Below the pieces are notes generated by a model, which saw only the letters and a list, made by a program, of their open reading frames with translations, was not told where the DNA came from and did not search any database. Of a stretch of 28,831 bases of DNA, positions 14,714 to 22,538 are shown piece by piece (the stretch's first letter is position 1; every line of letters starts with the position of its first letter). Position numbers and translations under genes: made by a program. Where the stretch lies: positions 1-28,831 of the forward strand of contig DAHVMY010000023.1 of the NCBI GenBank assembly GCA_027319585.1, written 5' to 3'. This DNA comes from AG-12 sp027319585. GTDB taxonomy: Bacteria; Chloroflexota; Dormibacteria; Aeolococcales; Bog-877.

Positions 14714-15640
14714 TCAGCCCGCTCCGGGCGAGGCCGGGAGGGCGTCGGCCGGAGCCTGCCTAGTGGTCACGACCAGCACCACTCCCGCCAGCACCAGCGC
14801 GCCTCCGACGAGGGTGGCCGGGCCGGGGCGTTCTCCCCGAACCGCGATCGCCAGGCCGGTGCCGACCAGCGGCTGGATGAACAGAAGCGGCGCCAGCGCT
14901 CCTGGCATAACCCTCTGGAGGCCGTAGAACCACGCCCAGTAGCCGAGCACGGTGGTGACCACCCCGAGGTACAGCGCCGCCACCACCACTCCCCAGGTGA
15001 GCCCGGGCCAGTGCCGCACCGCCAGGGCGCTGAGCCCCGCCGGCCACCAGGCGACCAGGCTGCCGGCGACCACGGCGGCCGTGACCAGGAAGGGGGGATA
15101 GCGCGCGACCACGGTCTTGCCCACGATGGTGAAGCAGGCCTCCAGCACCAGCGACAGCACGATAAGCAGGTTGCCCAGGAGCTGTCCGTGGCCGAACCCA
15201 CTCGGCAGGCGCAGTCCGCCCACCACGACCAGGTAGATGCCGAAGCCGCCCAGGATGAGGCCCGCCCCCTCGAAGGAGCGGATCCGCTCGTGGAGGAGGA
15301 GGACGCTGAGAACCACCGTCACCAGCGCCTCGGCTCCGATGAGGAGGGCCATGTCGGTGGCGGTCGAGAGGCTGAGACCCCAGTACTCGAAGGCCTTGTT
15401 CCCGATGAATCCCAGAGCGCACATGGCGGCCAGGCGCAGCTGGTCCGACCGCCCGCGCGGGAGCTCCTGGCGGTGCCGCCACAGATACGGCGCCAGCACG
15501 GCCGCCGCCACCGTGAACCGCACCATGTTGAGGCTAGCGAACGGCCACGTCGCCAGCGCCAGCTTCGCGGTGACGTAGGACCCGGCGAAGAGGCAGTTGG
15601 CCCCGGCCAGAATCAACAGCGCGCGTCTGCGGGTGCTCAC
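14714..15640 (-). CDS. EamA/DMT family transporter
   Basis: This 308-aa protein has about ten hydrophobic helices arranged as two EamA repeats (residues ~8-140 and ~153-290). Each repeat carries recognisable family traits: FAGSYVTAKLAL near the start, LSLSTATDMALLIGAEALVT, LHERIRSFEGAGLILGGFGI in the first half and GALAPLLFIQPLVGTGLAI with GERPGPATLVGGALVLAGV in the second. DMT proteins export or import metabolites such as amino acids; the substrate cannot be told. The GTG start at 15640 has AGGGGGA close upstream. It lies downstream of dxs on the same strand with a 93-bp gap. Confidence 0.85.
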   Translation of the reverse strand: MSTRRRALLILAGANCLFAGSYVTAKLALATWPFASLNMVRFTVAAAVLAPYLWRHRQELPRGRSDQLRLAAMCALGFIGNKAFEYWGLSLSTATDMALLIGAEALVTVVLSVLLLHERIRSFEGAGLILGGFGIYLVVVGGLRLPSGFGHGQLLGNLLIVLSLVLEACFTIVGKTVVARYPPFLVTAAVVAGSLVAWWPAGLSALAVRHWPGLTWGVVVAALYLGVVTTVLGYWAWFYGLQRVMPGALAPLLFIQPLVGTGLAIAVRGERPGPATLVGGALVLAGVVLVVTTRQAPADALPASPGAG

Positions 15641-15733
15641 CAGTCCCCCTGCTTGCGGCCGGGCCAGGACCGGATCCGGGGCGGCCGCGCCGGTTCTCGG
15701 GCGCGGGAGGGCGCGACAGTCCCCCCTCCGGGG

Positions 15734-17665
15734 TCAGCCGGCAGCCTGCGCAGCCGCCGAGCCGGAGTCCTGTGCCTCCAGCGCCGACACCGCGGCTGCG
15801 GCCACGCCCTCCGCTGTCAGTCCGAACTCCGCCAGGATCTCGGCCTGGGCGCCGTGAGGCAGGAACTGGTCCGGGAGGGCGACCTGCTTCACCGGGCAGA
15901 CGACCGAGGCCGCCTGCAGTGCCTCCATGACCGCCGCCCCCAGCCCGCCGTTTCTGGTGTTGTCCTCGACGGTCACGACCGCCCGGTGCTGCCTGGCCCA
16001 GTCGGGAAGGCGCCGGTCCACTGGCTTCAGGAAGCGGGCGTTCACCACCGACGCGGAGATCCCCGCCGGCTCCAGCAGCCCAGCGGCGTTCAGCGCCACC
16101 TGCACCATCTTGCCGGCCGCGCAGAGCAGCACGTCCCGGCCTCCCTCTCGGGCCATCTCCCAGCTCAAACTCGCCAGTGGCCGCAGATCGACCACATGCT
16201 CGTCGGCTCCGCCGCGAGGGTAGCGGATCGCAAACGGGCCCTGGTGATGGACCGCGGTGGCCACCAGCCGGCCCAGCTCGGCGGCCCCGCGCGGGGTGGA
16301 GACCACCAGGTTGGGGACCATGCGCAGGTAGGTGAGGTCGAACATCCCGTGGTGGGAGCTGCCGTCCGGACCGGTGACGCCGGCGCGGTCGAGCACGAAG
16401 GTGACCGGGAGGTTGTGCAGCCCCACGTCGGTGATCACCTGGTCGAAGGCGCGCTGCAGGAAGGTGGAGTAGATGCAGACGACCGGGTGCAGGCCGCCCA
16501 TCGCCAGACCGGCGGCGAAGGTCACCGCATGCTGCTCGGCGATCCCCACATCGTAGAAGCGGTCCGGGAAGCGCTGCGCGAACTTCAGCAGCCCGGTGGA
16601 GGAGGCCATCGCGGCGGTGATCGCCACCAGGCTGGGGTCCTCCTCCGCCAACGCCAGCAGGACCTCCTCGAAGACGTCGGTGTAGCTGACCCCGGCGACA
16701 TGGAGCTTGCCGGTGGCGATGTCGAAGGTGCCCACCCCGTGGAACTTGTCGATCTCATCGTCCTCGGCAGGGCTGAAGCCGCGTCCCTTGTTGGTCACCA
16801 CATGGACCACGACCGGGCCCCGCAGGTTGCGCGCCAGCTTGAGCGCACCCTCCACGGCCGCCAGGTCATGGCCGTCGATCGGGCCGGAGTACTTGATCCC
16901 GAGATCCTCGAAGAAGACGTTGGGTGAGACCAGCTGCTTCATGCCGGTCTTGAACCGTCTCGCCATCTCGTGAGCGGGCTCCCCCACCGCCGGAAGCGAA
17001 CTCAAAAAGTCGCCGATCCCGCTCTTGGCCGCCTCGTAGCGCGGGCTGAGTCGAAGTCGCGCGAGGTGGTTGGCCAGCCCCCCCACGGTGGGGGCGTAGG
17101 AGCGGCCGTTGTCATTGAGGATGATCACCAGGTCAGGGCGCAGCGAGCCGATGTTGTTGAGCGCCTCGTAGGCCATGCCCCCGGTCAGGGAGCCGTCTCC
17201 CACCACCACCACCACCTTACCCTGGTCGCCGCGGCGGCGCCGGGCCTGGGCCAGCCCGAGCGCGTAGCTCAGGCCGGTGGATGCGTGGCTGTTCTCGATT
17301 AAGTCGTGCGGGGACTCCGCCCGATTGGGGTACCCCGACAATCCCCCCGCCTGCCGCAGCGTCGCGAACTGCTCCCGGCGGCCGGTGAGGATCTTGTGCA
17401 CGTAGGCCTGGTGGCCGGTGTCGAACACCACCTGATCTCGGGGGCTGTCGAACACCCGGTGGATCGCGAGGGTGATCTCCACCACCCCCAGGTTGGGACC
17501 GAGGTGGCCCCCGGTCTTGGAGACGCGCTCCACCAGGAACTCGCGGATCTCCCGGGCCAGGGTCCCACACTCCTCCGGGGTGAGGCGCCTGCAGTCCGCC
17601 GGGCAGTTGATCCGCTCCAGCACCGAGGGCTCGGCCGCGCCCGCTCCATTCCTTGGTGCTGGCAT
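15734..17665 (-). CDS. dxs: 1-deoxy-D-xylulose-5-phosphate synthase
   Basis: This 643-aa thiamine-diphosphate enzyme joins pyruvate and glyceraldehyde-3-phosphate in the first step of the MEP isoprenoid pathway. Visible motifs are SKTGGHLGPNLGVVE, FDTGHQAYVHKILTG, the thiamine motif from GDGSLTGGM (GDG at 156-158) to NDN (184-186), and GIAEQHAVTFAAG with the catalytic glutamate near residue 377. The transketolase C-terminal domain fills the last ~130 residues. The NDNGRSYAPT form is typical of actinobacterial Dxs. The ATG at 17665 lies eight bases after a perfect TATAAT on the minus strand, with no ribosome-binding site between them, so the transcript may be leaderless. Confidence 0.96.
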   Translation of the reverse strand: MPAPRNGAGAAEPSVLERINCPADCRRLTPEECGTLAREIREFLVERVSKTGGHLGPNLGVVEITLAIHRVFDSPRDQVVFDTGHQAYVHKILTGRREQFATLRQAGGLSGYPNRAESPHDLIENSHASTGLSYALGLAQARRRRGDQGKVVVVVGDGSLTGGMAYEALNNIGSLRPDLVIILNDNGRSYAPTVGGLANHLARLRLSPRYEAAKSGIGDFLSSLPAVGEPAHEMARRFKTGMKQLVSPNVFFEDLGIKYSGPIDGHDLAAVEGALKLARNLRGPVVVHVVTNKGRGFSPAEDDEIDKFHGVGTFDIATGKLHVAGVSYTDVFEEVLLALAEEDPSLVAITAAMASSTGLLKFAQRFPDRFYDVGIAEQHAVTFAAGLAMGGLHPVVCIYSTFLQRAFDQVITDVGLHNLPVTFVLDRAGVTGPDGSSHHGMFDLTYLRMVPNLVVSTPRGAAELGRLVATAVHHQGPFAIRYPRGGADEHVVDLRPLASLSWEMAREGGRDVLLCAAGKMVQVALNAAGLLEPAGISASVVNARFLKPVDRRLPDWARQHRAVVTVEDNTRNGGLGAAVMEALQAASVVCPVKQVALPDQFLPHGAQAEILAEFGLTAEGVAAAAVSALEAQDSGSAAAQAAG

Positions 17666-17673
17666 AAACCCGG

Positions 17674-17679
17674 ATTATA
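17674..17679 (-). promoter_or_regulatory. -10 element of dxs (consensus TATAAT)
   Basis: The minus strand reads TATAAT, then eight bases, then the dxs ATG. A perfect consensus hexamer is conspicuous in DNA of this GC content. Its spacing would put the transcription start about one base before the ATG. No TTGACA-like -35 stands at the usual distance. An inverted repeat (TTCGA-AA-TCGAA) lies directly upstream. Confidence 0.6.
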
Positions 17680-17681
17680 GC

Positions 17682-17693
17682 TTCGAAATCGAA
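17682..17693. promoter_or_regulatory. Inverted repeat in the dxs promoter spacer
   Basis: TTCGA and TCGAA flank two bases just upstream of the TATAAT of dxs, in the place of the -10/-35 spacer. A repressor bound here would block the promoter. It is short, so chance is possible. Confidence 0.35.
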
Positions 17694-17842
17694 TCTCAGC
17701 CGGCTCACGATCGCCCCGCCGGGGTGCTGGTGGGCTACGCTGTCCCTCCGGACGGTCGGGAGGGGCCGCGGTGATCGCCAGATCAACCCGCTACGTGCAG
17801 AGAACCCCCTTTGGCACCGGCCGCGTCTGGCAACTGGTGCAA

Positions 17843-17848
17843 TATAGA
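17843..17848 (+). promoter_or_regulatory. Possible -10 element before the four-helix membrane protein
   Basis: TATAGA is followed by four bases and the ATG at 17853, within an AT-rich island (GCAATATAGAG). GAGAGG abuts the ATG too closely for a normal ribosome-binding site. Transcription from this element would begin at about the ATG, suggesting a leaderless mRNA. Confidence 0.35.
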
Positions 17849-17852
17849 GAGG

Positions 17853-18542
17853 ATGACCCCAAGGCAAGCACCCAGGGCCAGGCGGTCCGCCCCGGCGTCC
17901 CGGCCGGCCGGGACGGGCGCAGACGCAGGCTCCTCCTCCGGGGGCTGGGCTGTCGAGCTCTCCCTGGCCGTGGCCGCGGTCGCCCTGGTGTCGGCAATCG
18001 CCAACGTGGTGTCGGTTGGGGTCGTCTTGGGGACCATGGCGACCGCGACCCCGCCCGAGGGGGCGGTCACCTACCTGCCGGTGGTGGCCGGAGCCGTGCT
18101 CGGGCTGGTGGGCGATTGCCTTCTGCTGAGCGGGGCGGTGGGGGTCCTCCGACCCGGGGCGCGCTTCACCTCCGGCCGGGGATCGGTCCTGGTCGGGCTC
18201 GCGGTGCAGCTGGTGGCCGCGGCCGCGGTCGGCACCCTGGAGGCCTCGCTCGTGCTGACGCTGGTCTACCTGGCGCTCCTGGTCGCGTTGGCGGCCCTCT
18301 GGGTGCGGCTCACGCCCGCCGCCGGCCCGCGCCCGGTGGCGCAGCATCCCCGGATCCTTCCCGACAGCCTCCCGGATCCGGTTCCCGCTCCCGCCCGCTG
18401 GACGCTGCAGCAGCAACCTCCCCCGATGACCTGGTCGAGGGGCGTTCCTTTGCCGCCTTCGGCTCCCGCGGACCAGGACGACCAGACGACGGTGGCGGCC
18501 GCTCCCGCGGCACCGGCCACCTGGAAGCGCCCTGAGCGTTGA
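17853..18542 (+). CDS. Unknown membrane protein with four transmembrane helices
   Basis: I do not recognise a family. The 229-aa protein has a basic, Pro/Ala/Ser-rich N-terminus (~30 residues), then four hydrophobic helices: WAVELSLAVAAVALVSAIAN, AVTYLPVVAGAVLGLVGDCL, GSVLVGLAVQLVAAAAV and LVLTLVYLALLVALAALWV. A ~70-residue hydrophilic, proline-rich tail with scattered Gln and Asp follows. ATG 17853 was chosen; the frame also allows a TTG at 17811. The next gene, a CPBP protease, follows at once and may be translated in an overlapping frame. The pair might act together in the membrane, but no function is proposed. Confidence 0.6.
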   Translation: MTPRQAPRARRSAPASRPAGTGADAGSSSGGWAVELSLAVAAVALVSAIANVVSVGVVLGTMATATPPEGAVTYLPVVAGAVLGLVGDCLLLSGAVGVLRPGARFTSGRGSVLVGLAVQLVAAAAVGTLEASLVLTLVYLALLVALAALWVRLTPAAGPRPVAQHPRILPDSLPDPVPAPARWTLQQQPPPMTWSRGVPLPPSAPADQDDQTTVAAAPAAPATWKRPER

Positions 18543-18600
18543 GCTAATCGACCGAGCTCCTGAGCCGGAGCCGGAGCGCCCATCCTGGGGCGTTCGCGAG

Positions 18601-19323
18601 GTGGTGTTCGGGACGCTGGTGGCGATTCCCGCGGTCCTGATCGCGATCGTGGCGGTCGCGATAGCGACCGACGCGCTCAGCCAGGCGGGGGTGATCGGCA
18701 GCCTGACCGGGCGCTCGGCGAAGTCGATCCTGCCCTTCTACAACCTGGCGACCACGCTGGCCTTCTACGGGGCGCTGCTGGCGGTCGTCCTCTTCTTCGC
18801 CAGCCGTCACGGGGGCCATCTCTGGCGTCAGCTGGGGGTGCGGCGCCCGCCCTACTGGGTGCTGCCGCTCATGCCGGTGCTGGCGGTCGCCCTGCAGTTT
18901 CTGACCGGCCTGATCTCCGAGGCCCTGTCCCCTCTGCTCCATGGGATGACCAATCCCCAGGGCTGCAGCATCTCCCAGGGATTCGGCCAGGACGCCTATC
19001 TCGGGGTGATCGCGATCGTGGTGATCGCGCCGGTGGTGGAGGAGCTCACCTTTCGCGGCTTCATCTTCGGCGGGCTGAGGGGGAGGCTGGGCACGACCGG
19101 GGCGGTGGTCGTCAGCTCGGTGATCTTCGCTTTGGCCCACACCCTCTCGGTGGGTGGCTCCATCCTGCTCCTGGGCCCCTCCCTCTTCGTGGCTGGGGTC
19201 GCGCTGGCACTGGTGTACGAGCGGACCAGGTCGATCTACCCGGGGATGGCGCTGCACGCCTCCTTCAACCTGGTCGCGGTGATCCTGATCTTCATGTCGT
19301 CGACTGCTGCCAACTGCCACTGA
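18601..19323 (+). CDS. CPBP family intramembrane metalloprotease
   Basis: This 240-aa polytopic protein has the Abi/CPBP motifs in order: EELTFRGFIFG (Glu147, Glu148, Arg152), FALAH (His180) and HASFN (His219, Asn223). These residues coordinate zinc and form the active site of Rce1-like proteases. At least six hydrophobic helices surround them. CPBP proteins cut membrane-bound substrates, including prenylated proteins, and some serve in bacteriocin self-immunity. GTG 18601 is the first standard start, but the frame is open upstream through PSWGVREV, which looks like the usual family N-terminus, to a CTG at 18532 preceded by GGAAG. The true start may therefore be that CTG. Confidence 0.85.
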   Translation: MVFGTLVAIPAVLIAIVAVAIATDALSQAGVIGSLTGRSAKSILPFYNLATTLAFYGALLAVVLFFASRHGGHLWRQLGVRRPPYWVLPLMPVLAVALQFLTGLISEALSPLLHGMTNPQGCSISQGFGQDAYLGVIAIVVIAPVVEELTFRGFIFGGLRGRLGTTGAVVVSSVIFALAHTLSVGGSILLLGPSLFVAGVALALVYERTRSIYPGMALHASFNLVAVILIFMSSTAANCH

Positions 19324-19424
19324 TCAGGGAACCGAAGCTCTACTGGGACACACGCCCTGCAACTCTGCGCGACCGGATCGGCCCGTTCGGCCACAGCGTT
19401 CAGCCCCCAGCCGGGACTGGACGC

Positions 19425-20201
19425 CTACGCCCCCCGGGCCAACAGTGGACGCCCGAGGGTGGCACAGGCGGCCAGAGCGACGATCAGGAAGATCGGGGCC
19501 GCGATCAGGAGCGACCCGCTGCTCCCGTAGGGCGGGTTGCCGTGCAGCACCAGCTGGAAGCCATCACTGAGGTAGCTGAAGGGGAGAATCTGGGCGATCC
19601 AGTAGCGGATCCCCTGCGCGGGGACCCCGGTGAAGAGGCCGGAGAGGAAGAGCAGCGGCGCCAGGATAACCGCCAAAAAGAGCATCGCCTCGCCGGCGTT
19701 GTCGGTGAGGGTGGCGACGCCCAGCCCGATCGCGCCGGAGAAGGCGAGGGTCGCCAACGCCAGCAGCCAGGTCGCCACGATCAGCAGGGGGTCGGGGCGC
19801 TGGGCTATCTCCAGGACCAGGAAGATGAGGGTCGCCTGCAGGCAGTCCACCAGCCAGCCGGCGAAGAAGATCTCCAGGGAGATTCGCCAGGAAGGCATCG
19901 GCAGCACCGCCAGGCGGTCCAGCCACCCCGAGCCCCGAGAGCGGGTCACGCTGACGCCGGTTCCCACGGTGCCCACCATCGCGATCAGGATGGTGAGCAG
20001 CATCCCGGCAAAGAACTGGGGGGCGTCGGTGGCCGCCAGCGGGATCACCAGGAGCATGGGGAACCCCATCTTGATCGCCAGTGCCCGTCGCCTCGAGAGG
20101 GTTGCGCGCAGTTCCAGCTGCCAGAGCTGGCGGGGCTGCCACCTCCTCCTCCGACCGGGGGCCGGGGCGCTGACCGTCACCGCCCCCGCCCGCTCAGGCA
20201 T
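19425..20201 (-). CDS. ABC-2 type transporter permease
   Basis: This 258-aa protein has about six hydrophobic segments after a basic N-terminal region (RRRRWQPRQLWQLELRATL). It includes the ABC-2 traits of an amphipathic start, a SRGSGWLDRLAVLPMPSWRIS cytoplasmic loop and an ILAPLLFLSGLFTGVP...ILPFSYLSDG segment, the latter typical of DrrB/YadH-like permeases. It would pair with the ATPase encoded just upstream; the two genes overlap by eight bases. The export substrate is unknown; candidates in the family are drugs, lipids and polysaccharides. It faces the CPBP gene with a 101-bp convergent gap that shows no clear terminator. Confidence 0.85.
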   Translation of the reverse strand: MPERAGAVTVSAPAPGRRRRWQPRQLWQLELRATLSRRRALAIKMGFPMLLVIPLAATDAPQFFAGMLLTILIAMVGTVGTGVSVTRSRGSGWLDRLAVLPMPSWRISLEIFFAGWLVDCLQATLIFLVLEIAQRPDPLLIVATWLLALATLAFSGAIGLGVATLTDNAGEAMLFLAVILAPLLFLSGLFTGVPAQGIRYWIAQILPFSYLSDGFQLVLHGNPPYGSSGSLLIAAPIFLIVALAACATLGRPLLARGA

Positions 20202-21108
20202 CCAGGCTCCGCCCGGTCACCATCAGGAAGCAGTCGGCCAGGCCCGGTTCTCGCACCGAGAGGTCCAGCAGGGTCCGGTCCAGGTCCCCAAGGGTCTCCA
20301 GCAGATCGGCCAGCAGCCCCTCCCGCTGGCTGGCCACGACCGTGGCCCCGTCGTCGGTCCCCGCCACCCGGTGCACCCCGGCGACGGCCGCCATCGCCTG
20401 CAGCGGCAGCTCGGATCTGGACTTCAGCCGGATCTCCCTGGTCCCCCCCAGAGACGTGAGCAGCGCATCCAGCGGTGCATCGTGAACCACCTCACCGTCG
20501 ACCAGGAAGCACACCCTGGTAGCCACCTCCTCCACGAACTCGGTGTCGTTGGTGGAGATGCAGGTGGCCATTCCCGCCCGCGCGCGCTCCTCCACGACTC
20601 GGGCCAGCCAGCGCTGTCCCGCCACGTCCAGGCCCAGGGTCGGCTCGTCCAGCAGCAGCAGCCTGGGGGAGCCCACCAGGGCCTCCGCGAGCAGCAGCCG
20701 TCGGCGCATCCCGTATGAGTAGGAGGAGACCGGCTCCGCGGCCACCTCCAGCAGCTCCGCCGCCCCCAGCAGGCGGTCCAGCCCCACCTCCTCGGCCCCG
20801 TGGGCCGCGGTGAAGAATGACAGATTGGCCAATGCGCTCAGCTCATCGGCGTGGGCGGTGGCGTCGAACACCACTCCCAACTGTTGCCGGGCCAGGTGGC
20901 GGTCGGTGCTGTCGAACCACGCCACCCGCCCCTGATCCGGCACGCTCCGGGTCGCCAGGCAGCGCAGCAGGGTGGTCTTGCCGCTGCCGTTGGGCCCCAC
21001 CAGCGCCACCACCTCACCCACTTGCACCCGCAGGTCCACAGGGCCCACCCCCCGGCCGTTGCGAAAGCGCCTTGTCAGCTGCTTCACCTCGAGCACCACT
21101 TGGCCCAT
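20194..21108 (-). CDS. ABC transporter ATP-binding protein with altered switch residues
   Basis: This 304-aa ATPase has Walker A GPNGSGKTT (38-46), a weak signature SYGMRRRL (131-138), Walker B LLLLDEP (150-156) and D-loop LGLD. The H-loop, where a histidine is expected (STHD), reads STND with Asn187, and the Q-loop position reads VVFDAT rather than a glutamine. Residues after ~215 form an extra C-terminal domain. It partners with the ABC-2 permease by overlapping genes and probably drives export. Loss of the switch histidine usually lowers or alters ATP hydrolysis, so it may be a degenerate or specialised pump. Stop and start of adjacent genes (the 74-aa ORF upstream) lie within four bases. 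Confidence 0.85.
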   Translation of the reverse strand: MGQVVLEVKQLTRRFRNGRGVGPVDLRVQVGEVVALVGPNGSGKTTLLRCLATRSVPDQGRVAWFDSTDRHLARQQLGVVFDATAHADELSALANLSFFTAAHGAEEVGLDRLLGAAELLEVAAEPVSSYSYGMRRRLLLAEALVGSPRLLLLDEPTLGLDVAGQRWLARVVEERARAGMATCISTNDTEFVEEVATRVCFLVDGEVVHDAPLDALLTSLGGTREIRLKSRSELPLQAMAAVAGVHRVAGTDDGATVVASQREGLLADLLETLGDLDRTLLDLSVREPGLADCFLMVTGRSLDA

Positions 21109-21111
21109 GGC

Positions 21112-21336
21112 TCAGTCGATGAACTCGATGGTGGTGGCCGGCGTCACCTCCACCAGGCCGGCGGGGACGGTGAAGGCGACCTGGAAGACCAGAATCTGCT
21201 GGCCCGCCTCGACCTGGCGGCCGACCAGGCGGGACTTCACCAGATTAGAGATGAATCCGGGAGCGCGCCGGTTCACCCGCCGGAGCACGACCCTGGAGGC
21301 CTGGGGCACCGGTCCGGGCGGCAGGATAGGGGCCAT
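21112..21336 (-). CDS. Unknown 74-aa protein upstream of the ABC ATPase
   Basis: No family recognised. The product begins MAPILPPGPVPQ and ends LVEVTPATTIEFID. It is basic in its middle part (RVVLRRVNRR...VKSRL) with a hydrophobic strand-like region (QQILVFQVAFTVPAGLVEV) and has no signal peptide or long helix. It ends three bases before the ATPase start, so it likely belongs to that operon. ATG 21336 was chosen over the longer frame to 21411, which would overlap the divergent YhaO gene. It has no ribosome-binding site but a TACACT hexamer six bases upstream. Confidence 0.5.
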   Translation of the reverse strand: MAPILPPGPVPQASRVVLRRVNRRAPGFISNLVKSRLVGRQVEAGQQILVFQVAFTVPAGLVEVTPATTIEFID

Positions 21337-21342
21337 GAGGGG

Positions 21343-21348
21343 AGTGTA
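21343..21348 (-). promoter_or_regulatory. Possible -10 of the 74-aa protein/ABC operon
   Basis: On the minus strand TACACT is followed by six bases and the ATG of the 74-aa ORF. It has the TANNNT form and suits a leaderless transcript. No -35 match was seen. Confidence 0.35.
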
Positions 21349-21397
21349 GTTGCCGGGTCCCGAACTCGGGCCCGAGCAGGACGAGGTCCGACTGTTG

Positions 21398-21403
21398 CAT
21401 ATT
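21398..21403 (+). promoter_or_regulatory. Possible -10 of the YhaO/YhaN operon
   Basis: CATATT is followed by six bases (GCGCGC) and the ATG of the YhaO-like gene, in an AT-rich patch (TTGCATATT) that stands out locally. No ribosome-binding site lies before the ATG, so a leaderless mRNA is suggested. Confidence 0.4.
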
Positions 21404-21409
21404 GCGCGC

Positions 21410-22513
21410 ATGCGCTTGGTTCACTGCGCCGATGTTCACCTGGACGCGGCCTTTGTCGGCCTCGGCCTCCCGGCCGCCCGGCGGCGCCGAGCGGCGATCC
21501 GGCAGGCCTTCCACAAGGTGGTCCAGACCGCCCTGGACATCGGCGCAGACGCCCTCACCGTCGGCGGCGACCTCTACGAGGATCTGCGCTCGCAGCGGGA
21601 GACGACGGCGTTTTTGCAGGAGGAGCTGGAGCGAGCCTCGTGCCCGATCCTGGTGGTGCCCGGCAATCACGACTACTGGCATCCGGGGGCGCTCTACGCA
21701 CGCGAGCGCTGGCCCGCCAACGTGCACATCTTCAACTCATCCGAGTTCTCCGAGGTCGAGGTGGCCGGCTGGCGCATCTTCGGGGCCGCCCACCTCAAGC
21801 CCAAGGGGACCGGAAATCTGCTGGGCTCCTTTCGGGTCCCCAAGGGCGGGCCGGCCATCGCACTCTTTCACGGATCGGAGCAGGGCCAGCTGGCGTTTCA
21901 GGGCGAGGGCAAGGAGGACCACGCGCCCTTCAGCGAGGCCGAGGTCTCCAGGTGCGGTTTCCGGTTTGCGCTGGTCGGCCACTTCCACACCCCCAGGGTC
22001 ACCGACTGGCTGACCTATCCCGGCAACCCCGAGCCCCTGACCTTCGGAGAGCAGGGGACAAGGGGAGCGGCGGTGGTGGTGATGGACGACGACCACCCCG
22101 ACCACCCTCCCCAGGTCGAGATCGTGCCCGTCGCCACCTTCTCGGTCGCCGACCTGGATGTAGACATCAGTGAGTGCTCCCACTCCGAGGCCATCCTCGA
22201 CCGGATCGAGCAGGCCCTGCCCCAGGACGAGCTGGTGGCCTGCCGGGTGCGGTTGACCGGGGAGCTCGGCGAGGGCGTTCGGCTCAGCCCCACCGAGCTG
22301 CTGGGGCGGCTGCGCAAGGATGACCGCTCCATCGACCTGGTGGTGGCCTGCCGTCCCCACCTCGACCTGGACTTCCTGCGCCAGGCTCCGGACGCCCGCG
22401 GCCAGTTCGTGCGCGCCCTGATGGCGCGACCCGACTTCGACAGTGAGGTGGTGCAGTCGGCCCTGCTGGCCGGGCTCAACGCCCTGCTCGGCGAGGAGCC
22501 CGCGCTGCTGTGA
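21410..22513 (+). CDS. DNA double-strand break repair nuclease, SbcD/Mre11/YhaO-like
   Basis: This 367-aa protein is a calcineurin-like metallophosphoesterase of the Mre11/SbcD type. Metal-site motifs are HCADVHLD (Asp8, His10), GGDLYED (Asp54), PGNHDYW (Asn86, His87), LFHGSEQG (His154) and VGHFHTP (His191, His193). The last ~140 residues are the capping and ATPase-interaction region. The start is ATG 21410, where homology begins, rather than the GTG-type frame from 21350. The next gene encodes a YhaN-like ATPase with two internal transmembrane helices, as in Bacillus subtilis yhaO-yhaN, so this is a YhaO-like rather than classical SbcD protein. The complex would trim or cut DNA ends, possibly at the membrane. 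Confidence 0.88.
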   Translation: MRLVHCADVHLDAAFVGLGLPAARRRRAAIRQAFHKVVQTALDIGADALTVGGDLYEDLRSQRETTAFLQEELERASCPILVVPGNHDYWHPGALYARERWPANVHIFNSSEFSEVEVAGWRIFGAAHLKPKGTGNLLGSFRVPKGGPAIALFHGSEQGQLAFQGEGKEDHAPFSEAEVSRCGFRFALVGHFHTPRVTDWLTYPGNPEPLTFGEQGTRGAAVVVMDDDHPDHPPQVEIVPVATFSVADLDVDISECSHSEAILDRIEQALPQDELVACRVRLTGELGEGVRLSPTELLGRLRKDDRSIDLVVACRPHLDLDFLRQAPDARGQFVRALMARPDFDSEVVQSALLAGLNALLGEEPALL

Positions 22514-22538
22514 CGGGAGAGCAGGCGGTCCAGAGCGG

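Noticed and set aside
14632..14763. 43-codon frame with AGGGAGG next to a GTG
   Set aside because: The purine tract abuts the GTG too closely to act as a ribosome-binding site, and the frame overlaps the stem-loops and the EamA 3' end.
14672..16927. 751-aa open frame on the plus strand
   Set aside because: Antisense to EamA and dxs, both certain genes; composition is that of a shadow.
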